From positions 50,895,682 through 50,959,681 of the forward strand of contig NC_088300.1 of NCBI RefSeq assembly GCF_032854445.1: 64,000 bases of DNA. The letters are read 5' to 3'. The notes under the pieces were generated by a model. It saw only the letters and a program-made list of their open reading frames with translations, did not search any database and was not told the DNA's origin. This stretch comes from Liolophura sinensis (taxonomy: Eukaryota > Mollusca > Polyplacophora > Chitonida > Chitonidae). A program made the translations under genes and the position numbers. Positions 10,916 to 23,301 of the stretch are shown here, piece by piece; the first letter of the stretch is position 1; every line of letters begins with the position of its first letter.

Positions 10916-12414
10916 CACATCACTGCCTTCGCCCGGCTTCGCTCTGGAAGCATTGGTATGGTCATGCATGGGTTTATTGTTCATTGGTTCATTGTTTATT
11001 CATTATTGCTGATCAAGATAGGTATGATACACTACTGACATTAAATCCCTTTAATGATCATAGTGAGTGTATTTGGTGATTCCTTTTGGAATTCGTATTA
11101 GGCATTTTTAACAGCCAGTTATCAGGGGACCTGCAGCTCCAGGTGAATTTGTGTATTAACCTCACCGAAAGCAGGTGCTCTGAGATGGCCGAGTGATCAG
11201 AGAGTCGGCTTGTGACGCGGTGGGTGCTATTAGCGCTGAGTTTTATCAAGTATCTTGGTACTTCCTCATTTAGGAGGCATGTCTCTTTAAAATGCCCAAT
11301 TGCTTATAGTATTATAATCTGACTTCATGCGGTGTCTGGGAAGTTTTACTAAAAGCAAAACGTTCACAACCAATCACGACTATGTATACATATAAACACA
11401 TACATGCCTGTTTTACTGTGTAGTCTATGTCTACATAACACGTTTTCTTCCATAGTCAAGAGTTCTCTAGTCCCTTGTGCGTGAGTGAGAACAGCACTTA
11501 CACATGCTGTTTGTAGAGAAAGGAATTATAGCTGGAATGTTTCTAATCAGCAGCCAGTGTGTGAATTAGAAGAGTTATATAATCCCGTCAATGAAAGATC
11601 CTTTCACGAGGAATTAATCTGACATCAATTCCCTCCACTCTCATTAAGCTGTAATCGCTCGTTACGTCTCCATTTTATCACGTCTTACACGTCGTTTATA
11701 ATGTAGATATGTGTATCGCCTTCATTCAACAGGCGGAAAGGACCGATCCACCCAAGAATAGCTGATGAATATTAATATAAACAGATTACCCAATGAAATA
11801 GTAGTTTCCCTATAACGATGGACAGCAAAGAAGAAACAACATGCATAGATTGTTCACATACACAACGTTTGATGACAAGTAAAATCTGATAATAGAAGCA
11901 CTTTTCACTCTCTCTGTACGACTGGGGGCTAAAACGGCATAATCATCTGCATAGCTTGGTATCACAATAAACCGTGATGTCAAATTAACTTATTTGAAAT
12001 ATAATTGATCTTTTAGTGATCTCTGTACATTTAGTCCATTTCACAGCTGCGTCTGAAATTTTCTGTTTGCATAAGCCCTTTGCAAACTTGAGCGGGTGTG
12101 TGACTGAATGATGATGACGGCTTGTTAAGTTCTGCTGGAGATAGACATCGGCGTCGCCGTCATATAAAAGTAGTTAAAGGAGTGGCATAAAAGCAGGAGC
12201 AATACAGGTAGTATGTGTCTTGATTTAAGCCGTTACCGGGGTCTCGTCAAGGAATCACTGGTGGTTTACTCCGTGGGCATAGATAAATATTACCGCCGGT
12301 ATCAGTGAAAACGAATCAAGTTTACCTCTAAAGTGAGACATGAAAAGGAAAGTTACATAAAAGTACATTTCAGTTCTGCAGTTGATGTTTCCTAAGCAGT
12401 TGGCTGTAAACAGC
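10916..12414. other. conserved 5' flank of copy 2
   Basis: About 1.5 kb upstream of the leader exon, conserved with the flanks of copies 3, 4, 5 and 7. It has no convincing reading frame. It probably contains the promoter, but no clear minus-strand TATA box or heat-shock element array is seen. Confidence 0.4.
11180..11245 (+). repeat. tRNA-like relic (Ser/Leu-type box A)
   Basis: GATGGCCGAGTGATCAGAG resembles the D-arm/box A of tRNA-Ser or tRNA-Leu, followed by ...gcggtgggtgctattagc where box B should be. Box B is decayed, so this is not a tRNA gene. Related copies lie at about 20415, 30409, 39733 and 56680, so it is an old SINE head or tRNA pseudogene. Confidence 0.4.
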
Positions 12415-13260
12415 TATCCAGTGTGGTATTTGTTATGACTGGTGAATGTCATGTATTGTGTTACTTGACTTTGAGTATGTGAGGCATCCTGTGTGGTGTT
12501 TGTTGAGTATGGTTGGTAATGTGTCACGTATAGTGTCAGTTGACTGAATAGGTGAGGTATGCTGTTTGGTGTTTGTTTAGTATGGTTGGTAATGTGTAAT
12601 GTATCGTGTCAGTTGACGAGTTATAGGTGAGGTATCATGTCTAGTGTTTTTGGAGTATGACTGACAATGTCTTATTATCGTGTCAGTTAACTGTGAATAG
12701 GTAAGGTATCCTGTCTTCTGTTTAGTGTGTCATGTATTCCGTTAGGTATCATGCCTCGTGTTTGTTGAGTATGATTGGTAATGTCTCATGTATCGTGTCT
12801 GTTGACTGTGATTAGCTGAGGTATCCTGTCTCCTGTCTAGTGTGTCATATATTACGTTAGTTTACTGTGGGGTATCGTGCCTGGTGTTTGTTGAGTATCA
12901 TTGGTGATGTCTCATGTGTCGTGTTAATTGACATGAGGTGGATGAGATATCATGTCTCCTGTTTTTTGGGACGATTAATAATGTATTAAACGAATCCAGT
13001 TCATATCTGAAGTGAGACATGACAAGGAAAGTTACATAAAAGTACGTTTAAGTTCTACCATGGATATTTCATAAGCAGTTGGCTGTAAATAGGTGAGGTA
13101 CCATGACTGGTATTTGTTGAGTATGGCTAGTGATTGTCATGTATTCTGTTACTTAACTGTCAATATATGAGATATCCTGTATGGTGTTTGTTTAGTATGG
13201 TTGTTAATATGTCATGTATCGTGTCAGTTGACTGACTAGGTGAGGTATTCTCTCCACTGA
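12415..13260. repeat. minisatellite array, about 75-bp unit
   Basis: Diverged tandem units with core (c/t)tggtgtttgttgagtatg, taatgtctcatgtatcgtg and tcagttgactgtgaatag. A shortened variant (tagtgtgtcatgtattacg) alternates with the full unit in places, giving a composite period of about 120-125 bp. A non-repeat segment interrupts the tract at about 12970-13085; this segment resembles the tract's left flank. Confidence 0.75.
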
Positions 13261-13293
13261 CCTATACATAACCGGAGTAGTGATGACATTTCC

Positions 13294-13350
13294 TGACGTC
13301 ACAGCTGTCCAATATTTTTAATACATTGGACAGTTGTAACTGTGACGTCA
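13294..13350. repeat. palindrome flanked by two TGACGTCA sites
   Basis: Same structure as at 4390, with TGACGTCA at 13294-13301 and 13343-13350. One arm has a change (acagctgtcc), so the stem has a mismatch. Confidence 0.65.
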
Positions 13351-13975
13351 CACGTACGGACTACTTTTTGTTTGTCAACAAGCAGACGACATTACACGAT
13401 GTTCGTCCGTGCTGGTCCAGAAAAATCTGTGTCTCCGGACAGTCCGTTCTACCTCACACCATTTCCCGAATGTCGCCTCAAACCTGATGCAGCTGTGTGG
13501 TATTACTCCACTCCAATGGGAGAGCATCGTTTGGGAGAGCTAATGAAGAGGGCAGCCGAGGCTGCTGGACTGAAAGGCCAGAAAACTAATCACTCCGTCC
13601 GAAAAAACAACCTTCCAAACCCTTGTAAAATCTGGCGTCGCTCCACATAAAATTATGCAGGTCACCGGACACAAATCCCTTGCTGGCATCCAGGAGTGTG
13701 ATTCTAAATTAGATCACGTGCAGCAGAAGCAAATGTCGAGTTTACTTCAGGGCAATCGCGCCTTCCGTCAAACATCTCTCGCGCTTACACTCCCTGGCCG
13801 GTCAGTTCAAGTGCACACAAACGAAGTTTTCACGACTCCGATGTCATCAACTTCCGAACAGAATCCCACGGATAATCAGCTAACTTTGTCAGCAAACTCT
13901 ATTTTTCTTGCGTCCTCATCCTGTAAAGATCACACTAGTCTGTTCGGTGGCGCAGTGTTCAATAACTGCACTTAA
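13342..13975 (+). mobile_element. Crypton-like tyrosine recombinase fragment, copy b
   Basis: Same C-terminal recombinase fragment as at 4438, in two frames (13342-13650 and 13655-13975) with HSVRK and MQVTGHKSLAG. The candidate tyrosine of the EYDS segment is replaced by cysteine (ECDS). It is inactive and essentially identical to copy c at 23293. Confidence 0.6.
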
Positions 13976-14225
13976 TTTTCACTGAAACGTCTGCATTCCT
14001 TTTCTTTACACTTCTATTTCTAAAAAAACCGCTTCGGCCACGTGCGCCTGACCCAGTTTTCTGTCAGCCTATGAAAATGCTCGATTCAGTATTCCATATT
14101 CATCCGCAATCAGCTATCGTCTATTGTTACGCGATATGAAATAATTAGCACGGTTTTACCCAATTTGTTTAGCGTTCGAATATATTTACTTACGTTTTTG
14201 ACAAGTGGGTGTATAATAAATAGGT

Positions 14226-14315
14226 TATTGGATTGTATGGTCCTGTATGGACTCGCAAGCTTGTCCCTTTCCTGGGCGCCTAGGACTCGTCCATACAAGA
14301 CCATATAATCCAATA
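14226..14315. repeat. long imperfect hairpin
   Basis: Arms 14226-14255 and 14285-14315, the same structure as at 5321. Confidence 0.7.
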
Positions 14316-14690
14316 AACTATAAATATCAGTCAAAAAGCAAAGCTGTGATTTGTCGTCTATTTCACCTCAAGGTAAAAGTAATGCATGTACAATAGCATA
14401 AAGGTATGAACCCTTTCCATATGCATACTAAGCAATTTAGTACCTAAGAATTTAAGACAATATTTTTATGTCTCGTTAATTTAATCAAAGGCGTAACTGG
14501 ATATACATAATACATATGGCATAAAAAGTTGGCACCGAAAATTTGATAACACTATTTGCAGCACTATCCCATCCCAAACCATCGCTGCAATTTCTATGAC
14601 TGCTTTCAGCGACTCCAAACGCAAATTTCCTAGAGCACCCTTGACGCAATTCTCGTTTTAATGTTATTTTCTAGAAGTTTTCCGGATAAG
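14316..14690. other. spacer between hairpin and SINE
   Basis: Homologous to 5411-5784. It includes the TTCTAGAAGTTTTC motif near 14673. No gene is seen. Confidence 0.45.
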
Positions 14691-14951
14691 ATTTATTTAC
14701 ATATTTGATTGGTGTTTTACGCCGCTCTCAAGAATATTTCAGTTGTTCGACTGCGACAAACATTATGGTGTCAGGAAATCGGGCAGAGCCCAGGGGAATC
14801 CCACAATCACCCGCATGTTGTTTGGAAATTTTCGCACGTGTACGGCCAAGGAGGGAGCAACCATGAGCTGGACTTGAACTCACAGCGACTACATTGGTAA
14901 AAGGGTACTACGTCTTTTCGCCGCGTTGGCATGGTAACCACTTCGGCCAAC
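14691..14951 (-). mobile_element. tRNA-derived SINE
   Basis: Orthologous insertion to the SINE at 5785. The tRNA-like head is at the high-coordinate end, with box B gagttcaagtcc on the minus strand. Confidence 0.7.
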
Positions 14952-15048
14952 TGTGCATCTCCAGAGTCTTTCTATGGTATATTATACCGTATTCTGTCCA
15001 TAAACTATAAATAAATAATACAACTACTAAGAACATCATATTCTTGGT

Positions 15049-15345
15049 TAGTTGTATATGTTAAACATATATGATAAGAAAAACCAAATCCGTAATGTGT
15101 CAACTCAAAACATATATCTTGGGTTTACTTTGAAAGCTTACCTTGTCTAATACTTACTGGCGTAGCAACCATCCGTAACTACGAACATTCTAGTTTTGGT
15201 TAATTTCATATATTAAACATAAATGATAAACACAGAATGTGCAATATATGTGCCTACTAAAAACAAATATCTTGGTTCTCAATCTTTGACAGGATATCCT
15301 ATCTAATACATTTACTGACACAGCAACAATCACGTGACACGTCTT
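15049..15345. repeat. 3'-flank repeat dimer, about 150-bp unit
   Basis: Same dimer as at 6127, with units starting at about 15049 and about 15187. Confidence 0.55.
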
Positions 15346-15534
15346 GTTAGTTGATGCCTCAAGACCAATTCTTCAGTGATAGTGATATCAAAGATTACAA
15401 CAGTATTCGCAACAAAGTTCAGACACCTTCCGCGTTCAGAATATTAGGTTGGGGTAAGCTGTTCCAAGAGCTCATATGTTTTTTTATCTTCAGTCCGCTG
15501 TCTGTGGCTCTGGATAGCATACAGATAGTCTGAC

Positions 15535-18500
15535 TTACTTTGTCACAAAGTTAAAGGTAGCGTCGAAGATCTTCCCGGTCGTCTTCTCGTGAGCTTTCAC
15601 CTTGAGCTCTGTGCCACCAACTATAAACTTCACTCCGACTTTACGCTTCTTCTCTCCCGTCAAATCCGGCATGTCTACTGTGAAAGTACCTAACTGTAAA
15701 CATGAAGGGTCAGTTGTATATTTGGGTTTGGTCACCGTGGATTTGTACACTGCCAGCCCCATTTCTGTTTGTCCAGAGTAAATCGGATTAAAGGTATGTT
15801 CGCTAGTTTCCATACCGTATGGCACTTCTTCGTCAACAGAAACAAATCTGTTAAAAATATCCTGGCACTTCCTCTCACCTTCAATCATAATTAACTTGTC
15901 AGGATCATGTTCACCATCAACAAAAGTGGATAAGCTACGAATTCCGTAAGTAAAGGCAGCCAGACGGATTCCAATGGCACCGGGCCGATGGCCGAATATC
16001 ACCGCCCCTTTCACCACAGACAACACGGCGTCGAGTGGAGTGACCACAGTCACAGACCGGAAGTTCTTCCGGAACTCCTCTTGGAGAAGTGGCGATTCGG
16101 AAAACCCACCCACCAGTAAGATGTGGGAAATTCCTCTACACTTGGGATCCGCCATTAGTGTTTCTACATGAGTGATAATTTTCTGAATGGTTGGTTTCAT
16201 CAACGACTGCATCACTTTACCGCTGATTCTCATCTTATCACCTGTAAACCGAACATCTCTGGATAACCCAGACTCAGCCACTTGGTCCTCTAACGAGCAC
16301 TTGCTGTAAAAGCTGAACGTTTCATGTAGAGAAGCCGGCAACCGGAAGGTGAATTTCTGTTCATCATTACTAGATATCCTCCGTTTATTGATTTCAAATT
16401 CTTTCTCAAGTTCCAGCCGATCCGATTTGTGGTGTTTGCCGAACTCCTTCATCACCTTTACGGTAAAAATCTTGAGCAACAGTTCGGTGAACTGGTCGTC
16501 TACCTGAGTGCCGCCCCAACCTCCCCCGCTGGCTTTGTGTAGTTCTTTGAGATCCCCGCTTAGCATCACCTCGTGCACTGTCGTGTCCACAGTACCACCT
16601 GGGTAAAATGAAACGTTATCAACCAAGTTTAGGCCCATGAGTTACATTCTTTATTTAGATACACATGTAGGGATGACAGATTGAAGAGAAGCCACACAGT
16701 TTCAAAATAATGAGTGAGTAAAATAATAAATGATGTGAGTAAAAGCCCTCTGTCCAAAATTCTGGGAAATGATCCTGTATAGTTTATTATGCCAGTGTTG
16801 TTGATCAACCATGTCCACACCTAGTTTTTGCCGTTAACGGTTTAACAGCCCACATTGTCTACAGTGTGATCATATAACCGCCACACGATTAATCAAAATT
16901 CTGTGCCAATTTTCTGGTAATCACTTGCTCCAAATCAAACAGTTTCTGTATATTTCAAACTTCTATCCCTAGACAAGGAGTAACATTATCCATGCGTCTA
17001 TAAACCTACTGAATATATATAAGATCTATTCAGTATATGCTCTATAAGGCACAAGCGAATACAACTGATTTTCTGTCAATGATCAATATCTTGTAAATTG
17101 ACTTCTTGGGCGTAGTATATAGCTTTTATCGCATTGGTTGTTCATTCTAATAAACAATAATTTAAACTTGTGAATATCCAGGCAGGAGGCAATATGGATA
17201 AACTCATGAGCTCATGGATTAGATGAACAGTTACCACTTCATCTGCATAAATACGTAATTGTCCTCAGTCTTCTAAAGCGCGTGCAATCAAAGTGCAGTA
17301 CGATTTGAACAACGAAACGATTGAGTACAATGCCGTCAGATCTTATAGAATCGTTAAGACAAAAATGGTTTACATTTAATTCCACGACTAGAATCCCTAC
17401 GCACATGGCATACGAAGGATAATGCGTTAACATCAAGTTAAATACCTCCAGCGTCCACAACAATGTAGCGAGATCCATTCCGCGAGATGTCGTCTGCGTC
17501 ACAGAATTCGTCATCGGATCGGCTGTTCGCTAATAAGGACTGACAGAAAATGGAGGCCGCTTCCGGTTCCAGTGCAATAGCCAGTTGATCTCCAAGTATG
17601 CCAGACTGGTTAAAGAAACAAAATATGTAAACATATGCTATCATAAGTTGTTTAAATGATATCGAAAAGTATTTATCATTGTGAACATAATTATGAATAT
17701 GGCAAAAGAATACAATGACTTTTCTTTACACCTGAGTAAATATCAAGGCTGAGTGTTAATATAATAACCCAATTGAACACCAGCGTTTTGTGTGTAATAG
17801 ATTATTAACAGTTAATCGAATTATATGATAGAAAATCATAAACATCAAAGAAACCATTACATGAAAATTTTATCTGGAATTTGTACCTGTAGAGCGGCTT
17901 TCCTCATGAACTGCTTGGCATCCTCGTCCCAGATAGCAGGTACCGTCAGCACGTATTGGATCTCCGAGTCAGTCACTTGCTGCTGAAGGCTTCGACTGAA
18001 ATGCTCCTTAAGGTACAGTATTGACATGGCCAATACACTGAGGGCACTGAACCGCTGTCCGGACACCGACTCCAGCTCCATAGTCTCACTTATCTGAGGT
18101 ACAAACAAAAACCAGATAGACTAAAGCAGGTGTATTATGAAAAAAGCAATCAATAAAGTGGTATTTTTGTACGAAAGAAAGGCAACATACCCCTTATCAG
18201 TACTTGAAGCAATGGTACTGTACAACCATATTCGTTCATCTTACTTCCTAGTAAATATTTTTGAGTACCTTGTAAAACACAGGTCAAATAAATAAATACT
18301 AACTAGTAAAATAGAGCTATAACTGTTAAATTAGTAAGGGAATACTTGATACAAAACATGCAATATACGCCGTGCACAAAGGGCAGAAAGTGTACCAGGG
18401 GACACAACTTTTGTAACTCATCCATACATGTGACATGTGTACATGGCATGCCCTTGCCTCTGTTGCATTTTTATCATTAACATCTGTGTGTTCTGTGCCA

Positions 18501-19070
18501 GTCCTATTAACAATAACAGAGCAGACCACACATTTTTCTCTTCATGATCGAAAGGTTACTTTCAGTACTTATATCCTTTATTCAAATAGTGCATGCTGAG
18601 CGATGAGATATCAGGAATTGTACCATGGGGTATTTTAAGATCCATGGGTATATATCCCCACTTTTGCAAACGAAAATTTCCATCGTCATATTTTATCGTG
18701 GCAATAAATAAAGATTTTAGAGCTTAGGTTGTCGTTTTCAGGTCTCTTTTTTTCTTACCTCAGATTTGTAGAGGTTCATCTTAAATCGACGGAATAACAA
18801 CCAGTTTTTCTCCTCCTTGTTTTTGGCGAGTTTCGAGTACTTTGTCTCCGCTTCATATCCGAAACTGTGAAAATCTCCATCCGGGTCTATCAGTGCAGAG
18901 GTCGGGGTTTTGTACGAGGTCTGAAGGTGGTTGTCTCCATCTGACCAAACCTTGTTGGTTGTAATCTTGAGTTTATCAGCCAGAAACTCGTGTTGGAAGG
19001 AGAAGGCGTAGCCAGAATATGTTGTACCGATATCAATGGCGACCACGAGAAGGGGTTTGGACTGGGCCAT
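15535..19070 (-). CDS. HSPA12A-like: HSPA12-like HSP70 family protein, copy 3 (intact, 580 aa)
   Basis: Complete copy, used here as the family reference. Exons: 18759-19070 (residues 1-104), 17887-18093 (105-173), 17446-17605 (174-226 plus one base), 15535-16598 (to residue 580 and stop). Motifs: phosphate-1 D13-I-G-T-T17; TVPAIW 154-159; LEPEAA 185-190; phosphate-2 D224-A-G-G-G-T-V-D231, split by intron 3; adenosine motif ILLVGGFSES 386-395. The C-terminal part beyond about 440 is the poorly conserved HSPA12 end, without an EEVD tail. There is no signal peptide or membrane segment. A likely leader acceptor is CTCCTCAG|TTCACAT, with the exon starting at 19107. The 5' half groups with copy 5; exon 4 and the 3' flank group with copy 4. 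HSPA12 proteins bind ATP but lack the classical HSP70 substrate domain, so the client role is unknown. Confidence 0.92.
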
Positions 19071-19594
19071 GGTTACCCTGTTTACTGCCAGGTCAAGGCT
19101 ATGTGAACTGAGGAGAAAGAACTGTTCAAACTTAAATTTCAGATTTAACTAAGCCGAGTTTTTCATTTTGTAAATAACCCCAAAGCGATTGTGTAATAAT
19201 GTATTAAACATGCACTAAATCTGCTACTGCTATAATTGGGATGGAACAAGAGTATTTGCTTCTGGGGTTTGCTAAACCTTTGACTATAAAATTTGACTTA
19301 ATACAAGTATGAGCTAATACATTTTTGAATAACCGATCATAGGACAATAAGTCGACATTAACTAAAACTGATTATAATATATGATTCAACAAGTACATGT
19401 AAGCTATTCATTACTGTGATTTCTTTATTTGTCCATCACATAAGAGTACTGAAATAAACATGTGAAAATTTGTAAATGTGATTAAACTGGGCAAGTAGCT
19501 AAGAATGTCATAAAGATACAGCAAAGTTAGCCGAGCGTATAGGTGAAATCCACATTAAGTGCCCCACAGACCCTAGGACGTATGATGAGCTATA

Positions 19595-19672
19595 CGTCGA
19601 TTCGAACATGCGACCCGGTGGGTAATAACATGTAGTCTCTGAACAGACCCATTCTAGACCGCTGGGTTCTAT
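19595..19672 (-). repeat. tRNA-like relic in the leader intron
   Basis: The minus strand has a good box B (GCATGTTCGAATCG) about 45 bp after a box-A-like CCAGCGGTCTAGAATGGG. It is probably the head of an old SINE. Similar sequences lie in the leader introns of copies 5 (about 38805-38880) and 6 (46420-46495). In the other copies box B is altered (cattcgaacaagcgatcc). Confidence 0.4.
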
Positions 19673-19930
19673 ATAGGCGGGCATAAACCGTGTATATTTG
19701 GTATGTTTTGGCCTATATAGCACGTTAAATCTCCCTCGGTAAGCTTGCAGGCCTTGATCGATACAACGCTGAGATAGGCTACATCAGTAGGCCTGCTCCA
19801 GGCTGACAGAGAAAAGCGTTAGAAACTGAATGTTTGTACTCGGTAATCAACTCTTCTGCCAGAAGACTTAAAACACTGACACGTTCTGTGAAGAGGAATT
19901 AATCCTATATCTGTAGTGTCGACAACTCAC

Positions 19931-20050
19931 CTGAAATATATTGATCGCTGGCAAGCTAAAGATTACCACCCTTCTGGATGCTTTCTGGCTAAATGAACAG
20001 GTTGGAGAGACAGATGACGTGGCACACCTATAACGAAAGTGAAAGCAAAA
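19931..20050 (-). other. HSPA12A-like: putative 5' UTR exon of copy 3
   Basis: Donor CAG|GTGAGTTG on the minus strand, with the edge at 19931. The sequence upstream of the donor is conserved with copy 5. The upstream edge is unknown. Confidence 0.5.
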
Positions 20051-22364
20051 TTACACATCACTACCTTCGCCCGCCTTCTCTCTGGGATTTTCCTGGAGTA
20101 CTTCAAGCATCGATATAAATAGAAATACAGTTAGCGTTGTACCGTATGAATCTCTGCATGCAATGTCATGCATGGGTTCATTGTTTATTCATTATTCCTG
20201 TGTTTCAAGTGTTTCATTATTCCTGTGTTTCAAGTTAGGTACGAAACACAACTGACACTAAATCCCCTTATGATCATAGTGAGTATATCACGACTCTGTC
20301 ATTCCTTCTAAAATTTGTATAAGGCATCTTTAATAGCCAGTTATCAGATGATCTGCAGCGCCCAGGTGAAGTTGTGTATTAAACAGCGACCCTCACCGAA
20401 AGCAAGTGCTCTGAGATGGCAGAGAGTCATGCTCGAGACGCGGTGGGTGCTATCAACGCTGAGTTTTATCAAGTATCTTGGTACTGCCTTATTTAGGAGG
20501 CCTGTCTCTTAAAAATGCCTAATTGCTTGTGGTATGATAGTCTGACTCCATGCGGTGTCTGGGAAGTTTTGCTAAAACTAAAACATTCTCAGCCACTCAC
20601 ACCTATTGTTATGTGCACGACTGCCGTCAGTTTCTAAATGTTGCTTGCCACTGTTTACATATGCTAAGTTCAGGGAGTGCTGTCTGCCTCTACCTTAGAA
20701 TGTTCCAGAATACGCTCAGTTCGGTGACTGTTTGTTTACATCAAGTGTTCAGGAATTTTCTTATTCTGGACTATTCCACCAGGCTATATAAGACCTATGA
20801 AATCAGGAGAACAGAGAACGGAGAACGGAGAATTATTGAGAGTTTGGATGCTTTTGCTGTGTATTACTTTAGTAGGCCTTTTGTGCTGAAATTTGGTGTC
20901 TCTATAGCCTCTAGCTTTGTTATATCCTATCTCCACCGAGCACTTGTTCAGTCTGAACTTGTATGTTTAATTTGTGCTCTTGTATCCTCTGTGCCTATTA
21001 CCACACGTCACGGACCCTGTCTGTGGAATTTTGTGTATATTTCGTCATACACTCAGTTATACTGTGGATTTTCCCTCTTGTGGATTTGCCTCTGAGCATT
21101 TATGTCTGTGTGGTATATATATTGTGGAATATATGCGTCCGTTTGGACTTGACACCGTAAGTACTTTAGTATTTGTATAGATACTGCTATCCTTTCTTGT
21201 TAAACTTAAGTACTTTAGTATTTGTATAAGTCTTATTATCTGTTCTTGTTAAGCTAATAAATTGTTGTAAAATAAAATCTGCTGGTTTTGGTTACTTTTT
21301 TGTGCGGCTAAACTGTCGTGTATTTCGAACAAGCCATCTCTTTATAATACAGACAGTTTGGGTCGTAACACTATATATACATATAAATACATAAATGCCT
21401 GTTTTACTATGTAGTCTGTCTACATAACACGTTTTCTTCCATGATCAAGAGTCCTATAGTCGTTTGTGCATGAAGTGGGCACAGCACTTACACACGCTGT
21501 TCGAAGAGAAAGGAATTATAGCTGGAATGTTTCTAATCAGCAGCCAGCATGTGTACTAGAATTATATAATCTTGTCAATGAAAGATCCTTTCACGAGGAA
21601 TTTATCTGACACCATTGCCCACCACTCTCATTAAGCTGTGATCACTCGTTAAATCTTTCTTATCACGTCTGACACGTCGCATATAATGTAGACATGTGTA
21701 TTGCCTTTATTCAACATGCCGAAATGACCGATCCACCCAAGAATAGCTGATGAATATAAATATAAAAAGATTACCCAATGAAACAGTAGTTAATGATGGA
21801 TAGCAAAGACGAAACATCATGCAAACGTTGACCACATACACGACGGTTGACGGCAAGTAAAATCTGATAACAGAAGCACTTTTCACTCTCTCTGTACGAC
21901 TGGGGGCGTAAACGGCATAATCATCTGCATAGCTTGGTATCACACTAAACCGTGATGTCAAAATAACTTATTTCTGTACATTCAGTGCATTTCACAGCTG
22001 CGCCTGAAATTTTCTATTTGCATAAGCCCTTTTCAAACTTGAGCGTGTGTGTGACTGGATGATGATGACGACTTGTTAAGTTCTGTTGGAGATAGACATC
22101 AGCTTAGCAATCATATAAAAGTAGTTAAAGGAGTGGCATAAATGCAGGAGCAATAGAGGTAGTGTCTGGCTTGATTTAAGCCGTTACCGGGGTCTCGTCC
22201 CTGAATCACTGGCGGTTTACTCCGTGGGGGTCGGTAAACATGACCGCCGGTATCAGTGAAAACGAATCAAGTTTACATCTAAAGTGAGACATGAAAAGGA
22301 AGGTTACATAAAAGTACATTTCAGTTCTGCAGTGGATGTTTCCTAAGCAGTTGGCTGTAAACAG
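20051..22364. other. conserved 5' flank of copy 3, with an LTR insertion
   Basis: Homologous to 10916-12414 but interrupted by the solo LTR at 20607-21370. The tRNA-like relic is at about 20410-20470. Short local duplications are present, for example ttcattattcctgtgtttcaag twice at about 20190-20240. No host gene is seen. Confidence 0.4.
20607..21370 (+). mobile_element. solo LTR of an LTR retrotransposon
   Basis: A 764-bp block is absent from the matching place in copy 5 (about 39915) and the other units. It starts TGTTATG and ends CGTAACA, the usual TG...CA inverted ends. It is flanked by a 4-bp target duplication, ctat, at 20603-20606 and 21371-21374. A TATA-like ctatataag (20784) and an AATAAA (21271) fit the order expected for an LTR on the plus strand. 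No internal coding region is present, so it is the product of LTR-LTR recombination. The 4-bp duplication fits several LTR families and the family is unresolved. It is younger than the split of copies 3 and 5. Confidence 0.8.
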
Positions 22365-23215
22365 CTATCCAGTGTGGTATTTGTTATGACTAGTGAATGT
22401 CATGTATTGTGTTACTTGACTTTGAGTATGTGAGGCATCCTGTGTGGTGTTTGTTGAGTATGGTTGGTAATGTGTCACGTATAGTGTCAGTTGACTGAAT
22501 AGGTGAGGTATGCTGTTTGGTGTTTGTTTAGTATGGTTGGTAATGTGTAATGCATCGTGTCAGTTGACGAGTTATAGGTGAGGTATCATGTCTAGTGTTT
22601 TTGGAGTATGACTGACAATGTCTTTTTATCGTGTCAGTTAACTGTGAATAGGTAAGGTATCCTGTCTTCTGTTTAGTGTGTCATGTATTCCGTTAGGTAT
22701 CATGCCTCGTGTTTGTTGAGTATGATTGATAATGTCTCATGTATCGTGTTAAACTACTATGAATAGCTCAGGTATTCTGTCTCCTGTCTAGTGTGTCATG
22801 TATTACGTTAGTTTACCCTGGGGTATCATGCCTGGTGTTTGATGAGTATGATTGGTAATGTCTCATGTGTCGTGTTAATTAACATGGGGTGGGTGAGATA
22901 TCATGTCTCCTGTTTTTTGGGACGATTAATAATGTATTAAACGAATCCAGTTCATATCTGAAGTGAGACATGACAAGGAAAGTTACATAAAAGTACGTTT
23001 AAGTTCTACCATGGATATTTCATAAGCAGTTGGCTGTAAATAGGTGAGGTACCATGACTGGTATTTGTTGAGTATGGCTAGTGATTGTCATGTAGTCTGT
23101 TATTTAACTGTCAATATATGAGATATCCTGTATGGTGTTTGTTTAGTATGGTTGTTAATATGTCATGTATCGTGTCAGTTGACTGACTAGGTGAGGTATT
23201 CTCTCCACTGACCTA
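22365..23215. repeat. minisatellite array, about 75-bp unit
   Basis: Counterpart of 12415-13260 with nearly the same unit order. It differs by scattered substitutions concentrated around 22730-22870. Confidence 0.75.
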
Positions 23216-23244
23216 TACATAACCGGAGTAGTGATGACATTTCC

Positions 23245-23301
23245 TGACGTCACAGCTGTCCAATATTTTTAATACATTGGACAGTTGTAACTGTGACGTC
23301 A
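23245..23301. repeat. palindrome flanked by two TGACGTCA sites
   Basis: TGACGTCA at 23245-23252 and 23294-23301 around the acagctgtccaata / tattggacagttgt inverted arms. Confidence 0.65.

Noticed and set aside
11180-11245. Functional tRNA gene
   Set aside because: Box B and the acceptor stem are not recognisable, so it is kept only as a relic.
12415-13260. CRISPR array
   Set aside because: The repeats are diverged, contiguous and of about 75 bp with no spacers, in a eukaryotic intron-bearing context.
14110-14334. 74-residue minus-strand frame over the hairpin, repeated in several spacers
   Set aside because: It spans an inverted repeat in non-coding spacer, varies in length between copies and shows no recognisable domain.
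15974-16171. Recurring 65-residue plus-strand frame (MAPGRWPNITAPF...) opposite exon 4 in copies 1, 3, 4, 5 and 8
   Set aside because: It lies antisense to the conserved HSPA12 coding exon and is conserved only because that exon is.
16599-16638. Exon 4 frame extended to MGLNLVDNVSFYP as a protein start
   Set aside because: This part is intron 3. The splice acceptor at ...TTTACCCAG restores the DAGGGTVD motif with exon 3.
20550-21095. 181-residue plus-strand reading frame
   Set aside because: It runs from flank into the solo LTR, resembles no protein I recognise and is absent from sister units.
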